From assembly GCA_038501785.1 (NCBI GenBank), contig JBAMJR010000101.1, forward strand, positions 186,001 to 250,000: a DNA stretch of 64,000 bases, in the 5' to 3' direction. How positions within the stretch are numbered: position 1 is the stretch's first letter; each line of letters starts with the position of its first letter. The notes beneath the pieces are model-generated. The model searched no databases. It was given only the letters and a program-made list of their open reading frames with translations, and was not told where the DNA came from. The DNA is from Myoxocephalus aenaeus. Taxonomy: Eukaryota > Chordata > Actinopteri > Perciformes > Cottidae. Of the stretch, positions 20,488-32,654 are shown one piece after another. Both the position numbers and the translations under genes were made by a program.

Positions 20488-22200
20488 CTAACTTGTTGGG
20501 GGTTGAATTGGTATTTTAGATAAAGTTATAGCCTGATATGATATCCACCCAAATCTAACAATGTCCAACATGTGTTCTGCTGTGGGAAAGATAAAACATT
20601 AAACTCTAACACAGGCATCTGCTGATTTTGACACTCACTTCTGCAGCAATCCTTCAAGCTCATCTTCCTTCACAGCCGGCACTTCCTCGGCTGCTCAGAG
20701 CCACTGCTTTGCTCCACACGGAGCCTCCAGCTAGCAGCTCCGGTTAGCATGTAGCTTGGTGCATGTAGCTTCACTGCTTTGCTGCTGAATATTTAAATCC
20801 GGACGTTCGGGTCCCAACTCTTTCAGCCTCTTCTTGTCAACATCTGATCGTGGATTGAAAGGTGTTTCGCGTAGAGATACCACAGAGTTTTCAGTCGCCA
20901 TACTAACATAATCAAAGTCTCTGCTAGCTGTGTTGCTCGCGTAGCTACGTGGGAGCTATATGGGGTGTGAGGGAATGATAAAGGTCTCTGATTGGACGAA
21001 TAGTCCAACCACGTTGCAATAAGAAACGATGTCATTGGCTAGGGCGCAGATTCGTGCGCCCGAAGATTCACGTTTCATCCGCCAATGAGAAGCTGTCCTT
21101 GCCGTCACGAGGGTGAAATGTTTGTTAGCTTTCCATAGACACACATTTGGCCGGCGCCCCGAGGGGGGAGGGGCTTTTCTCAGTGATGATGAATGGCGAT
21201 ATATTATATTTAACTTAAGTGGTTGTTGACAGGGGCTTACGGTCTCCCACACACATTTAGCGCGTCAACACGGTATATTTCTTATTTAAATTATTTGATA
21301 TATAATGTTTTTTGACAGTATATATAATATTTTTTTTTTCTTCTTTTTTTTTTTTCATCGCAAAATTTTAGGAGGGGCGGCGCCCTAGCGCCCTCTATTG
21401 ACGCACCGCCACTGACCTAAAGTTAATAGTTTCTGTCAGTTTGATGAAGTTTCTAACTTTATTTCAGTGATGAATATACTCCTCTACTGTGGACACGCTC
21501 AAGGTTTTTATACAACTTTCTTTCTCTTTATGTATTCACTCAAGACAATTCTCCACTTATTGTCACTCTTTAACACGTTATATGTATGTGTCTTATTTAG
21601 TTCATTTATGATGAATACAAAAAGAAAACACATTTCACTCTTTGTGTTTGTTTCTAGATGTTTTGCTGTCCGTTGAGCCAAACTGGTCCACTTTCTTTAC
21701 TGGAGAGTCTGTTACCTTCATATGTGACGTGAAAGAAGGAGAAGACACTGACTGGTATTACTCATTCAGGAGGGATGGTTATAGGTATCCCTCCTACAGC
21801 CCAAATAAGAGATTTACATTACATCCTCTAACTCCAGAACACAGTGGTGAATATCAGTGTGCTGCTGCTCACACGAGCGCGCCAAATGTTATAATAGAAA
21901 GTAATAGAGTCTCTCTAACTGTATCAGGTAAGTGAACAGAGTTTTACCATCATGAAGTTCACTAAAAGTACTTGTTTATTTATGAGCCGTGTTGATATAA
22001 TAAACCTATCTGACAAAGTGTTAATATATTATAATGTAGTGATAATGTATAAATGTTAACTAGCGTAAGATTCATGAACCTTAAAGTTTGACCACTGATG
22101 CTGTTTATGCAGCTGTATAACCGTGTAATCCTGAGCTTTATGTAAAGGAACATAAAGATATGAACAAGATGGACATGGTTCAGACGTACAAGATATTTAC

Positions 22201-22253
<53 letters not shown>

Positions 22254-25200
22254 TAGACTAACCATGCAGTATTGTATCCCTTTTGAGAAATGAATACAGG
22301 ACAACACATTCTAGAAATGAGTCAGTGATTAATTAGTGATAACATTAAAGTATCAAACAGGGCAGGTGAGTGTGGCGCCTCCTTCAGGGGAAATGTACTC
22401 ATTACTAGTGAACCTGTCATTTATTACAGGAAGAGTGACTTTGACATCTTCTGTCTCCAACTTAATGTTAAATTATAATTATATTAAAAACATGAAGCAC
22501 TGATACCTTGAAAGATTGTTCATTTAATTAAACTGATTTACTAAAACAAGGAACTAACAGTGTTACAGACAAAGATGTGAAACTCCTGCTGCCTCCTTGT
22601 TTGAAGGAGAATCAGAGTTAAGTTCATTTAACCAACAACTTCAGTGGTTAATAAGTGAAACATAAACATGGGTTCTGTTGATTTCCTTCAGTTTACCTTA
22701 TTAATATACACAGATTCCAGAGTGATTAAATACTTCCTGCAGCGTTTTATCAATAAATTGTTGCACCGTCATAATTTGTGTTTTAGTGAATGTTAATATA
22801 TTTAAAGACAGTGTAGCTTCACACCTGTATTACACATCTGGAGACAGAACACATGATGTAGTTTCAAGCGGTGCATGTAATCCACTAATGACTCATCATA
22901 ACATGTCTTCCCAACAGATAAACCTCAGCCTGTCCTCACTGTGTCTCCATCATGGCTGAGTCCTGGAGACTCAGTAACTCTGACCTGCAGTGTTGAACAT
23001 CCATCTGCAGGATGGAGGTTCTTCTGGTATCAGGCTGTTCCCAAACTGTCATTCTACAGCTCTGAGCTGCTACCTGGTAGCACCAATGGGACTGAACAGG
23101 ATTCCTACATTGTTCATGGACAGACGACCACAGCAGGATATGTGTGCAGAGCTGCAAGAGGAGATCCAGTGTTTTCCTCTCTGTATAGTAAACCTCAGTT
23201 CATCTGGTCTGGAGGTAGGTTTGTTCAGACTAATTGTTTCCTTCTCTCTTTCGCCCAAACCTTTAAATACAGGTTTTAGATGTAATGGGGTATTTGTCTA
23301 GTTTGATATGGCTGCTTTTACATAAAGGTTCACTCTGTTACTTTTACATCAACCAATTCCCTCCAAAATGCAACTATACAATTACTTTCATAATAAGTAC
23401 ACACTATTTAGCATTAGTAAAGCATGAATAAACACTTCATTCATCGTTTATAAACCATTATTCCAACATGAACACTCATTAGTAACTCATTAGTATGCAA
23501 TTCATGAACATAGTTATAAATGTTTCATTCTTGATTAATTAGCTTGACTATTATGCGTTTCATGATTGGGTTTTCATACTTTATAAATGATGGATTCCCC
23601 TTTTGTAAATGAAGTATTAAGGACTTAAAGATGATTAATAAGATCATTTATAAAGTGGTAGTAAATGATGAAAAATTAATTTAAATGTAATTTATTCTTG
23701 CATTTATTTGTACATATAATAATTTAGATATGCACTTTATAAACATGTTTTATACTGTAATTCATGATTAATTCAGATAGTTACTACTCGTTAGTTAAGT
23801 ATTAGTTAAGTCTCCTTCTGTGTTCTTCAGATTCTCATCCAGCAGCGTCTCTCTCAGTGAGTCCTGACAGAATGCAGCACTTCAGCAAAGAGTCACTGAC
23901 ACTGAGCTGTGAGGGAAACTCTGCTGAGTGGAGAGTGATCAGGTTTTCTGAATCTGGCCGCCTGTCATCCTGTTCTAACTGGCGAACCATGACTGGATCT
24001 ACATGCAACATCAACCATGATGGGATTAGTGGAGTGTACTGGTGTGAGTCTGAAACAGGACAGTTCAGCAATGCAGCCAACATCACTATACACAGTGAGT
24101 TTTTTACAAAAACATATTTCAACATTCTGTTATAAAGTGTTGACATTTATAGGTGACTTGTATTAACCAAACTTATTTTGATAATGAGTTTAACTCAATA
24201 TCTCTTTTAACAAACAATTCAACAATCTTAGTTTGTCATTGTTATGACTATAGACATCCACCATGTTTTAAAACCAGGAGCAGCTGGAGAGTTATCTGGC
24301 TCCAGCTTGGCTCCTCCAGTTTTTGCCTTTTTAGACCATTCTGTAGCACATTGCCACTAAAATGACATTGGCTCAAAACATATTGAGCATTAATCATAAC
24401 TATATGTAACAAGCACATTTCCAAATGGCCATATTTCATCATTTACATGCCATTGAAATGCCAGGTATTCACTCAGCTACTTTATGAATCTGTATAACAA
24501 ATAAAAAACTATGAATGTGTTCTCATCATTGTACGTCAGCTTGTTCAACCAGATGATGTTTTTGAGCCAAACTTCCTGTTCTTTGATCTTTTTACAGACG
24601 GTGATGTCATCCTGGTGAGCTCTGTCCATCCTGTGACTGAGGGACATTCTGTCTCTCTTGGCTGCAGGTTGAGGACAGAAAAGGTTCTTCATAATGTGGA
24701 TTTCTATAAAAATGGCAAACTCATCCCAAATCATGGCAGCGGGGAGCTGTTTATCTCTGAGGTTACAAAGTCAGATGAAGGTTTTTATAAATGTGAAGGA
24801 AGTGATTCACCACAAGGTTTGAGGAATTTGACGTCACCAGAGAGTTGGTTGTCAGTAACATGTGAGTATGATTCAAAACTGGATTAGAAGTTGGTTTAAA
24901 CTATTTCTTTGTGTTCTGATACCTGATGATTAATGTGTATTTGTGTGTATATTCTGAAGCAAGCTCTCCATTTCCCGTGCTGTTGGTTGTTGGTCTGGTT
25001 TGTGGAGTTTCACTGATTATTCTCCTGCTGCTGTTTCTGTGTTGCTACAGAAAGTCAAAAGGTGAGATCTTTTCCTTCTGATATTATTGATTACACTCTA
25101 AGAAGTCAGACTCAAAGACATAATTACATGTTCTGCTGTAACAATAGAACAATTTGCAATATAAAACCATGTAACAGCAAAAGCCTTTTTCTTGCAGAGT

Positions 25201-26090
25201 CCCGCCTCATGAGGTTGGTACAACACTCTCTTCTCTCATTCTGAACATAACAGCAGTACTTTACACGTTCCTCATTAAATACACTGTATTTACTTCATGT
25301 TCTGGCTCCACCAGGTCTCAGAGCACCAATCAGAGCCCAGCTACAGACCACATGACCAACCAGGTTGAAACTCAAAACAATACGTATGCCGCTCTTCTCC
25401 ATGGTCAGCTTTTATCCTGATTCATTAAATAATGTATAATTAACTTTAACCATAACATTTGTATTTCTGGTTATATGTTTTAAAAGATTACATAATTCAT
25501 ATAATGTGGTTGAAATGACTGATATGACCGTGTCTTGATTTTCACGGCTCTGTAGGTGATTCTTGTGTCTATGAAACAATGAGAGTCTCTGAAGAAGCTG
25601 AACATGGTACAGTATATACTGTGTGTTCATCACAGAGCTGATAGAAATACTAGAATAAGATGATGAAGTGACTGATTGACAATTCCTTAAATAAATAAAA
25701 AGTATTCTGTACATCTAGGATGTCACAGATTCTGTGGTTGATTTTAAATATATTGATTGCCAGAGTGAGTACTTGTATTTTATGTTATGAGAATAACATG
25801 CAATAGTTGAGATGCTTTTGTCCACCAGCAGTGTTTAAATAAAGGAGAGAAAATGTTCTTTTCATGCATTCATCTGCTGCTTCTAACAGGAAGGAATAAT
25901 GAACCAGAGGAGAGCGTTTACTCCAATGTGACGATGGGAACAGCTGCAGGTACAGACAAGTACAACAGACTTTGTTCTACGACTTTGAGTGTATTTCTTT
26001 ATTACTTCCACCAGGAGACACCAATGGTCAAATACAACACTGACAGTAAATAAGAGCTTTTCAATATTTTGTTTTCTTCCAGGTCAATAA
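19820..26090 (+). CDS. Fc receptor-like inhibitory receptor, 4 Ig domains, 497 aa
   Basis: Twelve coding exons whose lengths sum to 1494 bp: 19820-19856, 21468-21503, 21658-21927, 22918-23214, 23831-24094, 24598-24861, 24960-25061, 25198-25213, 25315-25403, 25556-25606, 25890-25949 and 26083-26090. All junctions are GT-AG and phase-compatible. Two short exons give the signal peptide, as in Fc-receptor-family genes. Four Ig exons follow, each with both cysteines (e.g. VTFICDV..GEYQCAA, VTLTCSV..GYVCRAA, LTLSCEG..GVYWCES, VSLGCRL..GFYKCEG). Exon 7 encodes the membrane span (VVGLVCGVSLIILLLLFLCC). Tail tyrosines are TYAALL, CVYETM and SVYSNV; the last is a canonical ITIM, which recruits SH2 phosphatases. 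Inferred role: inhibitory surface receptor on leukocytes; ligand unknown. A hAT lies in intron 1. Confidence 0.85.
19917..21414. mobile_element. non-autonomous hAT in intron 1 of the Fc receptor-like gene
   Basis: Ends CAGTGGCGGCTGG (19917) and CACCGCCACTG (to 21414) are inverted termini, flanked by an exact 8-bp duplication ACCTAAAG (19909-19916, 21415-21422). No transposase frame is visible in its 1.5 kb. A CA microsatellite lies at 20443-20482. It splits the short signal-peptide exons 1 and 2 by 1.6 kb without touching the splice sites. Confidence 0.85.
22201..22252. repeat. (ATA)n microsatellite in intron 3
   Basis: About 17 uninterrupted trinucleotide units. Confidence 0.95.
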
Positions 26091-26850
26091 AACATCTGCA
26101 TGGACAGAACCAGTGGAATGGATGACAGCATGAAAAACCACGTCCTTGTCTTTTTGTGTGATTATTGTTTGCTTGTAAAGTATTTGACCTGGTCATGTTC
26201 TAATATAATTAAACAGGAATAGAACACAGCAATGTAAATATGATATTATTGGGAACATCGATTAAACTGCAGCTTGTTCCCAAATCACATCCTGGACTTT
26301 TAAGTGTGCTGTTGATGCAATGCACAAATAAAAAGGAGGAGCTGTCTCATTGTGGAGGACAAGTCCATTCATTTCATATTCCAGAGACCCAGAATCACAA
26401 GAGTTATGCAATCTGTGCAACATACAAAACTATTTGTCCTTAGACCCTCAAACTGAATTAGGAAAACTCCCACAAAAAAAATTCAAACAGGTAATTTTTT
26501 TTTTTAATCACACAAAATGTACAATTTAATATGTGAAACTGATATGCATTGGTCTCTTCATTAAGTGTAACTAGCATTTGCTTTTAAAAGTTTGATTAAC
26601 ATCTGGCGGCGTAAGGATTCCTTAATTTCCTGATGTGGGTTGATATCCTAACTGCTGTACTATAAATAATATATGCATACTGTTTATCATTACCTGAGTG
26701 TCTGTATGTTTTTAACCACGAGTTACTTTTTTAAACTGCAATGATTCTACCCGTGTCCTCGTATTGTATTGTATTGTATTTTATATATTGTTGTTGTATT
26801 TGTGTTTTTTGCTATATGGACCTATGATTCTGAAATAAAAGGAATATATA
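26091..26850 (+). other. 3' UTR region of the Fc receptor-like gene
   Basis: No coding sequence. AATAAA signals at 26327-26332 and 26833-26838; the second is followed by TTAGTA-rich sequence and could be the distal site. Confidence 0.5.
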
Positions 26851-27228
26851 TTAGTACAAAGGATTCAGGATTCAACTTTGTACAAGTACAACCAATGTTA
26901 TATTTGGACACTGAAGGAAGCAAACATTCTTGCAAAGATTTAACAATTACATTTTTTCTCACACATGTTCTGGTTTAACCTCTTCACTGTGAGGCACAAA
27001 CCGGTGTGGAGTAATTACATGAAAATGACATAAAAGCAATTAAAAACAAAATGTGTGGCTTGCTACAAAAAATAAAAGTAAATTGCTCTAGAAAATGGTC
27101 AAAGAGACAGATTTTCAAATCACAAAACAAACAAAACAAAAAAATTACAAACAGTATCAATATATGTTAAAAAGGAGAAACAAAGACAGTGGAAAGTTCA
27201 TTATATATGAAAAGTAATGCACTTCTCT
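26851..27228. other. AT-rich, no gene seen
   Basis: Between two tail-to-tail Fc receptor-like tails; nothing recognisable beyond A-rich runs. Confidence 0.4.
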
Positions 27229-27409
27229 TCATGGACCTGGAGAGAGAAAAAAACAAGCAGAGATAAAAGTATGCTTAAGATGTAGCTGCTTATAATAAAA
27301 AGACATAATTGTCAACGTGCACACGACATGGCAGCATTATTACCAAGAGCTGTTCCTACTTTGACTTCAGAATAAACCGTTTCTTCCATTTCAGCAGGAG
27401 AGGATGTTC
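27229..27409 (-). pseudogene. orphan tail exons of a second Fc receptor-like gene
   Basis: Minus exon 27409-27344 encodes GTSSPAEMEETVYSEV plus KVGTAL and is bordered by an acceptor (CATTCACAG) and a donor (G|GTAATA). The next acceptor (CTCTCTCCAG) leads to a two-codon last exon, Gly-Pro-stop, at 27236-27229. Layout and sequence mirror the last two exons of the plus-strand receptor (SVYSNVTMGTAAG, then Gln-stop). TVYSEV fits the ITIM pattern loosely. No Ig or membrane exons were found upstream (higher coordinates) before Ig copy C, so this is a relic of an inverted duplicate, or the end of a gene broken by later insertions. Confidence 0.6.
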
Positions 27410-27949
27410 CTGTGAATGGAGAGAAGATGATCACATTAAATATGTTACTGACACACATCATGTAGGTGAAGGACAAACAACCACACAGCAGAGTCTTTAC
27501 ATAAGTAGTTGATATATGAACACTGTTTTCTTCAGTAATGCATTTACAGTAGACAGTAGCGTACAAATACATAAAACAAGACAGTGTAGTGTTTTTTAAG
27601 CTTAGTTTGGTTAGGAACCTTCCTAACTGAGTGAAATGACCCAGAAGTACCTCAGTGGCCGCCATGATAAGTGCCGGTCGAATTGTCCAAACGCAAAGGA
27701 AAGGAGCTTCAATGCTTCCTAACTTAGCTCCTTTAGCATAGGAACCACTGGACCTTCCTTTACGAAAGGAAAGGACATAATGCTGACCCACAATTCCTTG
27801 CGGCGGCAACTTTTAAAGTGACGCACCATTCGGCCGTTCACGAGAACAGACGATCATGACCGACAAACGCAGATCATGTAAATAACCGTTGCTAGGAATA
27901 CTTTCAATAATCTGTTAAACCGGCTGGCAAACTACAAACGTTACGTTGC
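27410..27949. other. unclassified repeat-like sequence
   Basis: 27600-27830 has short palindromes (TTAGGAACCTTCCTAA) and looks like a MITE, but I could not identify both ends or a target duplication. Confidence 0.3.
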
Positions 27950-28068
27950 TGAAAGCTGCTGTAAAGTGATGAAACTGCTGTAAAGTGATGAAACTGCTGT
28001 AAAGTGATCAAACTGCTGTAAAGTGATGAAACTGCTGTAAAGTGATGAAACTGCTGTAAAGTGATCAA
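27950..28068. repeat. 18-bp minisatellite, about 6 units
   Basis: Unit GAAACTGCTGTAAAGTGA with T/C variants, repeated in tandem. Confidence 0.85.
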
Positions 28069-28263
28069 AATCTGTATTTGCGTTGTTTCAGAGAATAGGC
28101 TATACAACATCATCAAAAGCTTCTCTCTCTTCCAAAATCAATCACAAGGCCTGAGCAGAGAATCTCTGACACTGCTAACGGTTTGCAACGTGATATGCTT
28201 TGTGGTAAACTGCATGCCGCCTCGAGAAGCTAGCACAGTGCCCTGGTGTGTGTGTCCCCTTGT

Positions 28264-28921
28264 GTCTTCTGTCAGCTGTTAACTTGTGTCAAGCCCTTCA
28301 TCCTGCTTCATGTGCATGAAGGAGTCGAGGTCCCAGAGTCTCAGGATGAACTCTTTGCAGGACGAGTCCAGTGGGACAAAGACGTCCTCAGAGAAGGACG
28401 AGTCAGACTTCATGTGTCCAGACTCAGGACCGCTGACTCGGGTCTGTACCTGTGTGAAGTGTTCACCAGTTATGGGACGAACTCTGGGGAATGTCGGCTC
28501 AATGTCTCTGGTAGGTTGATCCAGTAGAACTCCTTCAATCCAGCAGCTTTATTCAGATGAATAAAAACCTGAACAAGAAACATTTCTTCTTGCAGTTTTC
28601 TAGGAAAATGTGTTCCAACTTCATCTGTTATTTCTATTTCATTTTATTTTCACAGAAGTTTTTTATTTTCTTCACGTGAAAGAAACAGATGTGTTTGGTC
28701 TCTTTGCAGCAGCGAGGGATCGACCAGAACCTGAGACGACAAGCGGAACAAGTCTGAGAAAAGATTCTTCAAAGACAGAAAGTCCACAGCCAGAGAGTCG
28801 GGGACGGATCGGCCTCTACTGTTTACTGGGACTGATGGCTGCAGCTCTTCTGGCTCTTTCACTAATTATACTGAGAAGAAAATATACTGTTAAGAGAAGA
28901 AACCTCATTGCAGACGTATAG
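28264..28921 (+). pseudogene. Ig copy C, 5'-truncated
   Basis: Sequence homologous to copy B starts abruptly at about 28264, at the codons for residues 58-60 of B. It covers the second half of the V-domain exon (donor at 28510/28511), the intron and the stalk-membrane-tail exon (28710-28921). The signal exon and first half of the domain are missing, including the position of Trp43. A frame opening at 28246 reads MCVSPCVFCQLL, but there is no signal peptide. Coding in the retained part is intact and nearly identical to B, so the truncation is recent. Alternatively an unseen upstream exon supplies a new start. The 3' flank is shared to about 29100. Confidence 0.7.
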
Positions 28922-29162
28922 GTGTTGAATCTCCCAGAGAAACAACCCATCAGGACTAACAGGTCTCTGTCTGGAGGATCCTATTGAACAAGTCATCACA
29001 GAACTGATCCAAGACCATAAAACAAGAGACTCTTCAACATCAAGTGTCAACATCAACATTCAAGTGTTAAATTGAGGTCATATTACTGTAGGTTTATTTA
29101 TATATATTTATAATACGGGTAGATCAAATCAAGCATTCTGATTGGTTGAGAGTGAGTCACGA

Positions 29163-30801
29163 CAGGGCCGGCTCTAGCACTTTGGTTGCCCTAGGCGAGA
29201 TTGAGTTTTGCGGAGGGTGAGGTGTCTGCAGGCGGCAGTGTAGTTTCACTGGTGCCCTGAGTGCTTGATGTGGTCCTGGATGTCCCTTCACCTTCACCTG
29301 TATTCAAGCCAATTGTATAGCCAGACAAGCGGTGTTTAATATAATAAGTGAAATGATCATGAATGTGGTTGAACTTCTTTAAGAAAACAAGCTATTGTAT
29401 TTAATACATGCTAACATGTTTCTATTGTACTTTAAAGTATGGATGTGGCTTGAATAAATACTATTAAATAGACTCACCTGATGCAGGCTGTGTGTTCCTG
29501 GCCCCTTGAGTACTACTGGATGTCCCTTCTCCTGCAGCTGTATTTAAACACAGAGTTCATCCATGCTGTTCGTTACACAATTGCATTTGGTCATTTCTAT
29601 CATCCTACCACATAGTTGCATTGTACGAATACATTTTATCTGACCATGTAACTTGTAGTAGATAAATTATAATTACTGCCACCACTGCTACAAGGCTAAA
29701 TAATGCTACTGATTACAATTAGTAGTATTAATGTCATGTGATTATGAAAGCAACAATAGTACTAGTTGTGTAGACTACTTACAAAGTTCAGAGGGAGGCG
29801 AATCAGGCGTCCTTTCTCCAGCAGGTGCCGGCCTCTGAAAACATTGCCTGAGTGCATCTGGCCAATTTAAAACAAAAATAAAAAATAAAAACAAAACAAA
29901 ACAAAAGACACATATACATTTTAGTATATTCCTGGGGAGGAACTGTACAGAAGGGTGAACACCACCACTATCCCCCAAATGGTTACTGTGTGTGTGCACC
30001 TGCTAGTTGTGAATTCACTAAACAGAACTTATGCCATTTATAATGAATGTAGACAGCAACTGTACTTTTCATAACTAGCATACGTTATCCAGATACTGGT
30101 CTTTTGACATGTACATCCATGTAGGTTATCAGTGAAGTTACGTTTGCTAGTAATAGCCTACGTAGCAAATTAGCAAAGTAACAGTTGCTAGCTAGCTATA
30201 GCTAGCCTAAGTGACAGCAATGAAATGTCCAATATTAGGTGATGCACAATACTAAATGTATTTCGTTTGACACCTTAATGGCTGAGATGAGAAGACTTAC
30301 CTCTATACTTGACTTTCTTTTCCTCTTCTTCCTTTTTTCGTTTTTCGTCCCTGTGCTCCAGATGGTTTAGACCAGTCAAAGTGGCCGCGCAGTAGATTTT
30401 TCAGATCGCGCACATTTTTCAGACCGCACAAACGATTTTTTTTTTGGAGTGAGCCATCTTTGCAATAGAAGATCTTTGATGTGACGTGTCGAGTCTTGGC
30501 CAATCAGCGTCCCGTTTTCTCGACAAAAAAAATTCAGATTTTTGGCCGAGTTGTTGTCATCTCCGTAATAGAACATCTTTGATGTGACGTGTCTTGGCCA
30601 ATCAGCGTTAAGATGTCTACAGCGCCCGTTTCTCAACATGCGTGTCTCTCTGTACTTGATGAGAAAACTCACAGCTGAATCGTCCCTGCTCGCGTGGTCG
30701 CGAATTGCTCACAGTGCTGAAATGTGCGCTGTGAGGGCGCCCCCAACCCATTTGTCGCCCTAGGCAGTCGCCTAGTTCGCCTATAGCAATCGCCGGCCCT
30801 G
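29163..30801. mobile_element. hAT-type transposon with CAGGGCCGGC ends
   Basis: It begins CAGGGCCGGCTCTAG and ends CGCCGGCCCTG. Flanks AGTCACGA (29155-29162) and AGTCACGG (30802-30809) are an 8-bp duplication with one change. No intact transposase frame. About 30340-30640 contains a duplicated segment on minus with the core AAGATGTTCTATTACGGAGA or close variants. Confidence 0.75.
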
Positions 30802-30809
30802 AGTCACGG

Positions 30810-31463
30810 GGTGTACTTCATTCAGCCATAAAGTACTGTACAGCCTGTTTACATTTAGAGAGTTCCATATCAGTGGGCATTTAAAATAACAGCTAGATTT
30901 AAATTGCGCGACCGTTAGTTGTCGTTTCAAGCTTTGATATTTTGGGGGAAATGACTTTTGATGAGAATGTCAGGGTGAATAATGTATCTGTGGTCCCTGT
31001 TCCTGCCGTACAGTCAAACGTTGATACGGCTCACCACCAGGAGAGCAGAGCAGTTAGCGGGGAGCGAGTGCATCAAACCGGAAACTGAGATGAGGAATGA
31101 AAAGGGTTTGATCACAAAATCCTGATCATTTCCAGTGAGACATAATTACGTCGGTAATTTCCCGACGCGAGGCGAGTTCTCTGTAGCAGCTTCAGTCCCC
31201 TCAGAGAGAATGTTCTCCAACAGGGCAGATCATTAAGAGAAGAAACAGGATCAGCCCTCAAAGCTGAGGCACTTGGTCTTTCTCAATGTGAACCTTCACT
31301 GAAGGACAAAACTCTGGATGCTGATTTTTTTCTTTTTGTTTTACACATTTTAATTTATATTTTGTTGTGTGATTCTGTAAGCTTCTGTATGTTGTTTTAC
31401 TTTAAATCTGTTAAGTATTAAAAAGCTAAACGTTTAAAATAGTTTAAAGTTCATTTGTAAATA
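30810..31463. other. no gene seen
   Basis: Unremarkable sequence between two transposons. Confidence 0.4.
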
Positions 31464-32654
31464 CACTCTAAAAAAAAAAAAGTTGAGTCAACTTAAAAAA
31501 GTGAGGCAACCAGCTGCAAAGCCTTTTTGAGTTCACTCAACTAAGGGCTAATGTGTTGTGTCAACTTATGATAAGAAGTTCACTCAAAGTGATATCTTAA
31601 GTTTGTCAAACGTAACATTACTATTCAGACCTACTTATGTATTTAAGTTAACACTACTTAAAATATTGCATTTGATAGTTACATCTACTCATGTACTTAA
31701 GTTCAGAACACTTAAAATATTAAATTGGAGAAACTTGAAATTGTGTGTTCTTGTAGATTGAAAACATACATCAACAGCACTTAACATTTTTTGTTGAGAG
31801 AACTTACTTTTAACTTAAAATGTGTTGTTACTAAATTTCACTGCCCATTAGTTGAGTACACTCAAAATTCTTTGCAACGTTGCCTTCATTTAAATTAATT
31901 AAAATTGTACACCGTTTTCTTTGGAAAAGTCAACAGTTAAAGAAAACAAACTTCTTCAAACACAAAATGTTTATTAACAATAAGTAAACATTTGTTTGCA
32001 TAACTATATGAATTCCAGGTGTCAACACTTGAACATAGACAGCAGAGGGTCAACATCCTTAAAAATCCAAATGGCTGCATAAAGAAAAGAAAAAGAACTT
32101 CAGTTTTGTGAATCCAAAAATCAAGGCCTTGAAACAAGCTTTGGAACATGGTATATGATGGAACATGGTATATGATGGAACATATATACAACACAGAAGG
32201 ACAATGGCATTCCCTTGAAACTGGGCTGCTTGAGGATGGTTTTGGTGCAGGTTGCAGTTTTAGTCAGGAACAATTTTTTTATTTTGTTGTAACACTAGAC
32301 TGTCTAGTCAGGCCGGCTTGACCCCACCGTAAAGATTGGTGGGAGGTATAAAATGGCTTAAAAACCTCTCTTATCCATGCATTTATCCATCCAGCTACTG
32401 TTTAAAACTGCAATATCTTAACAAGAACTGTTAAGATGCAAAAAACTACAATTTAGGACAAGTTATACTTTCTTGAGCATACACAGTAACAATGCTGATT
32501 CCAATATCAGTTTATCGTTATGGGCACTGTACACTATCAACAGTGGGACAATTTGTCATATATTGCTTTTACAATGAATGGACATCAAAAACGTATTGTC
32601 TGTAACAAGACAACTGCAACCTGTACATTGGCCTTCAGAAACTTTTTGGAACTC

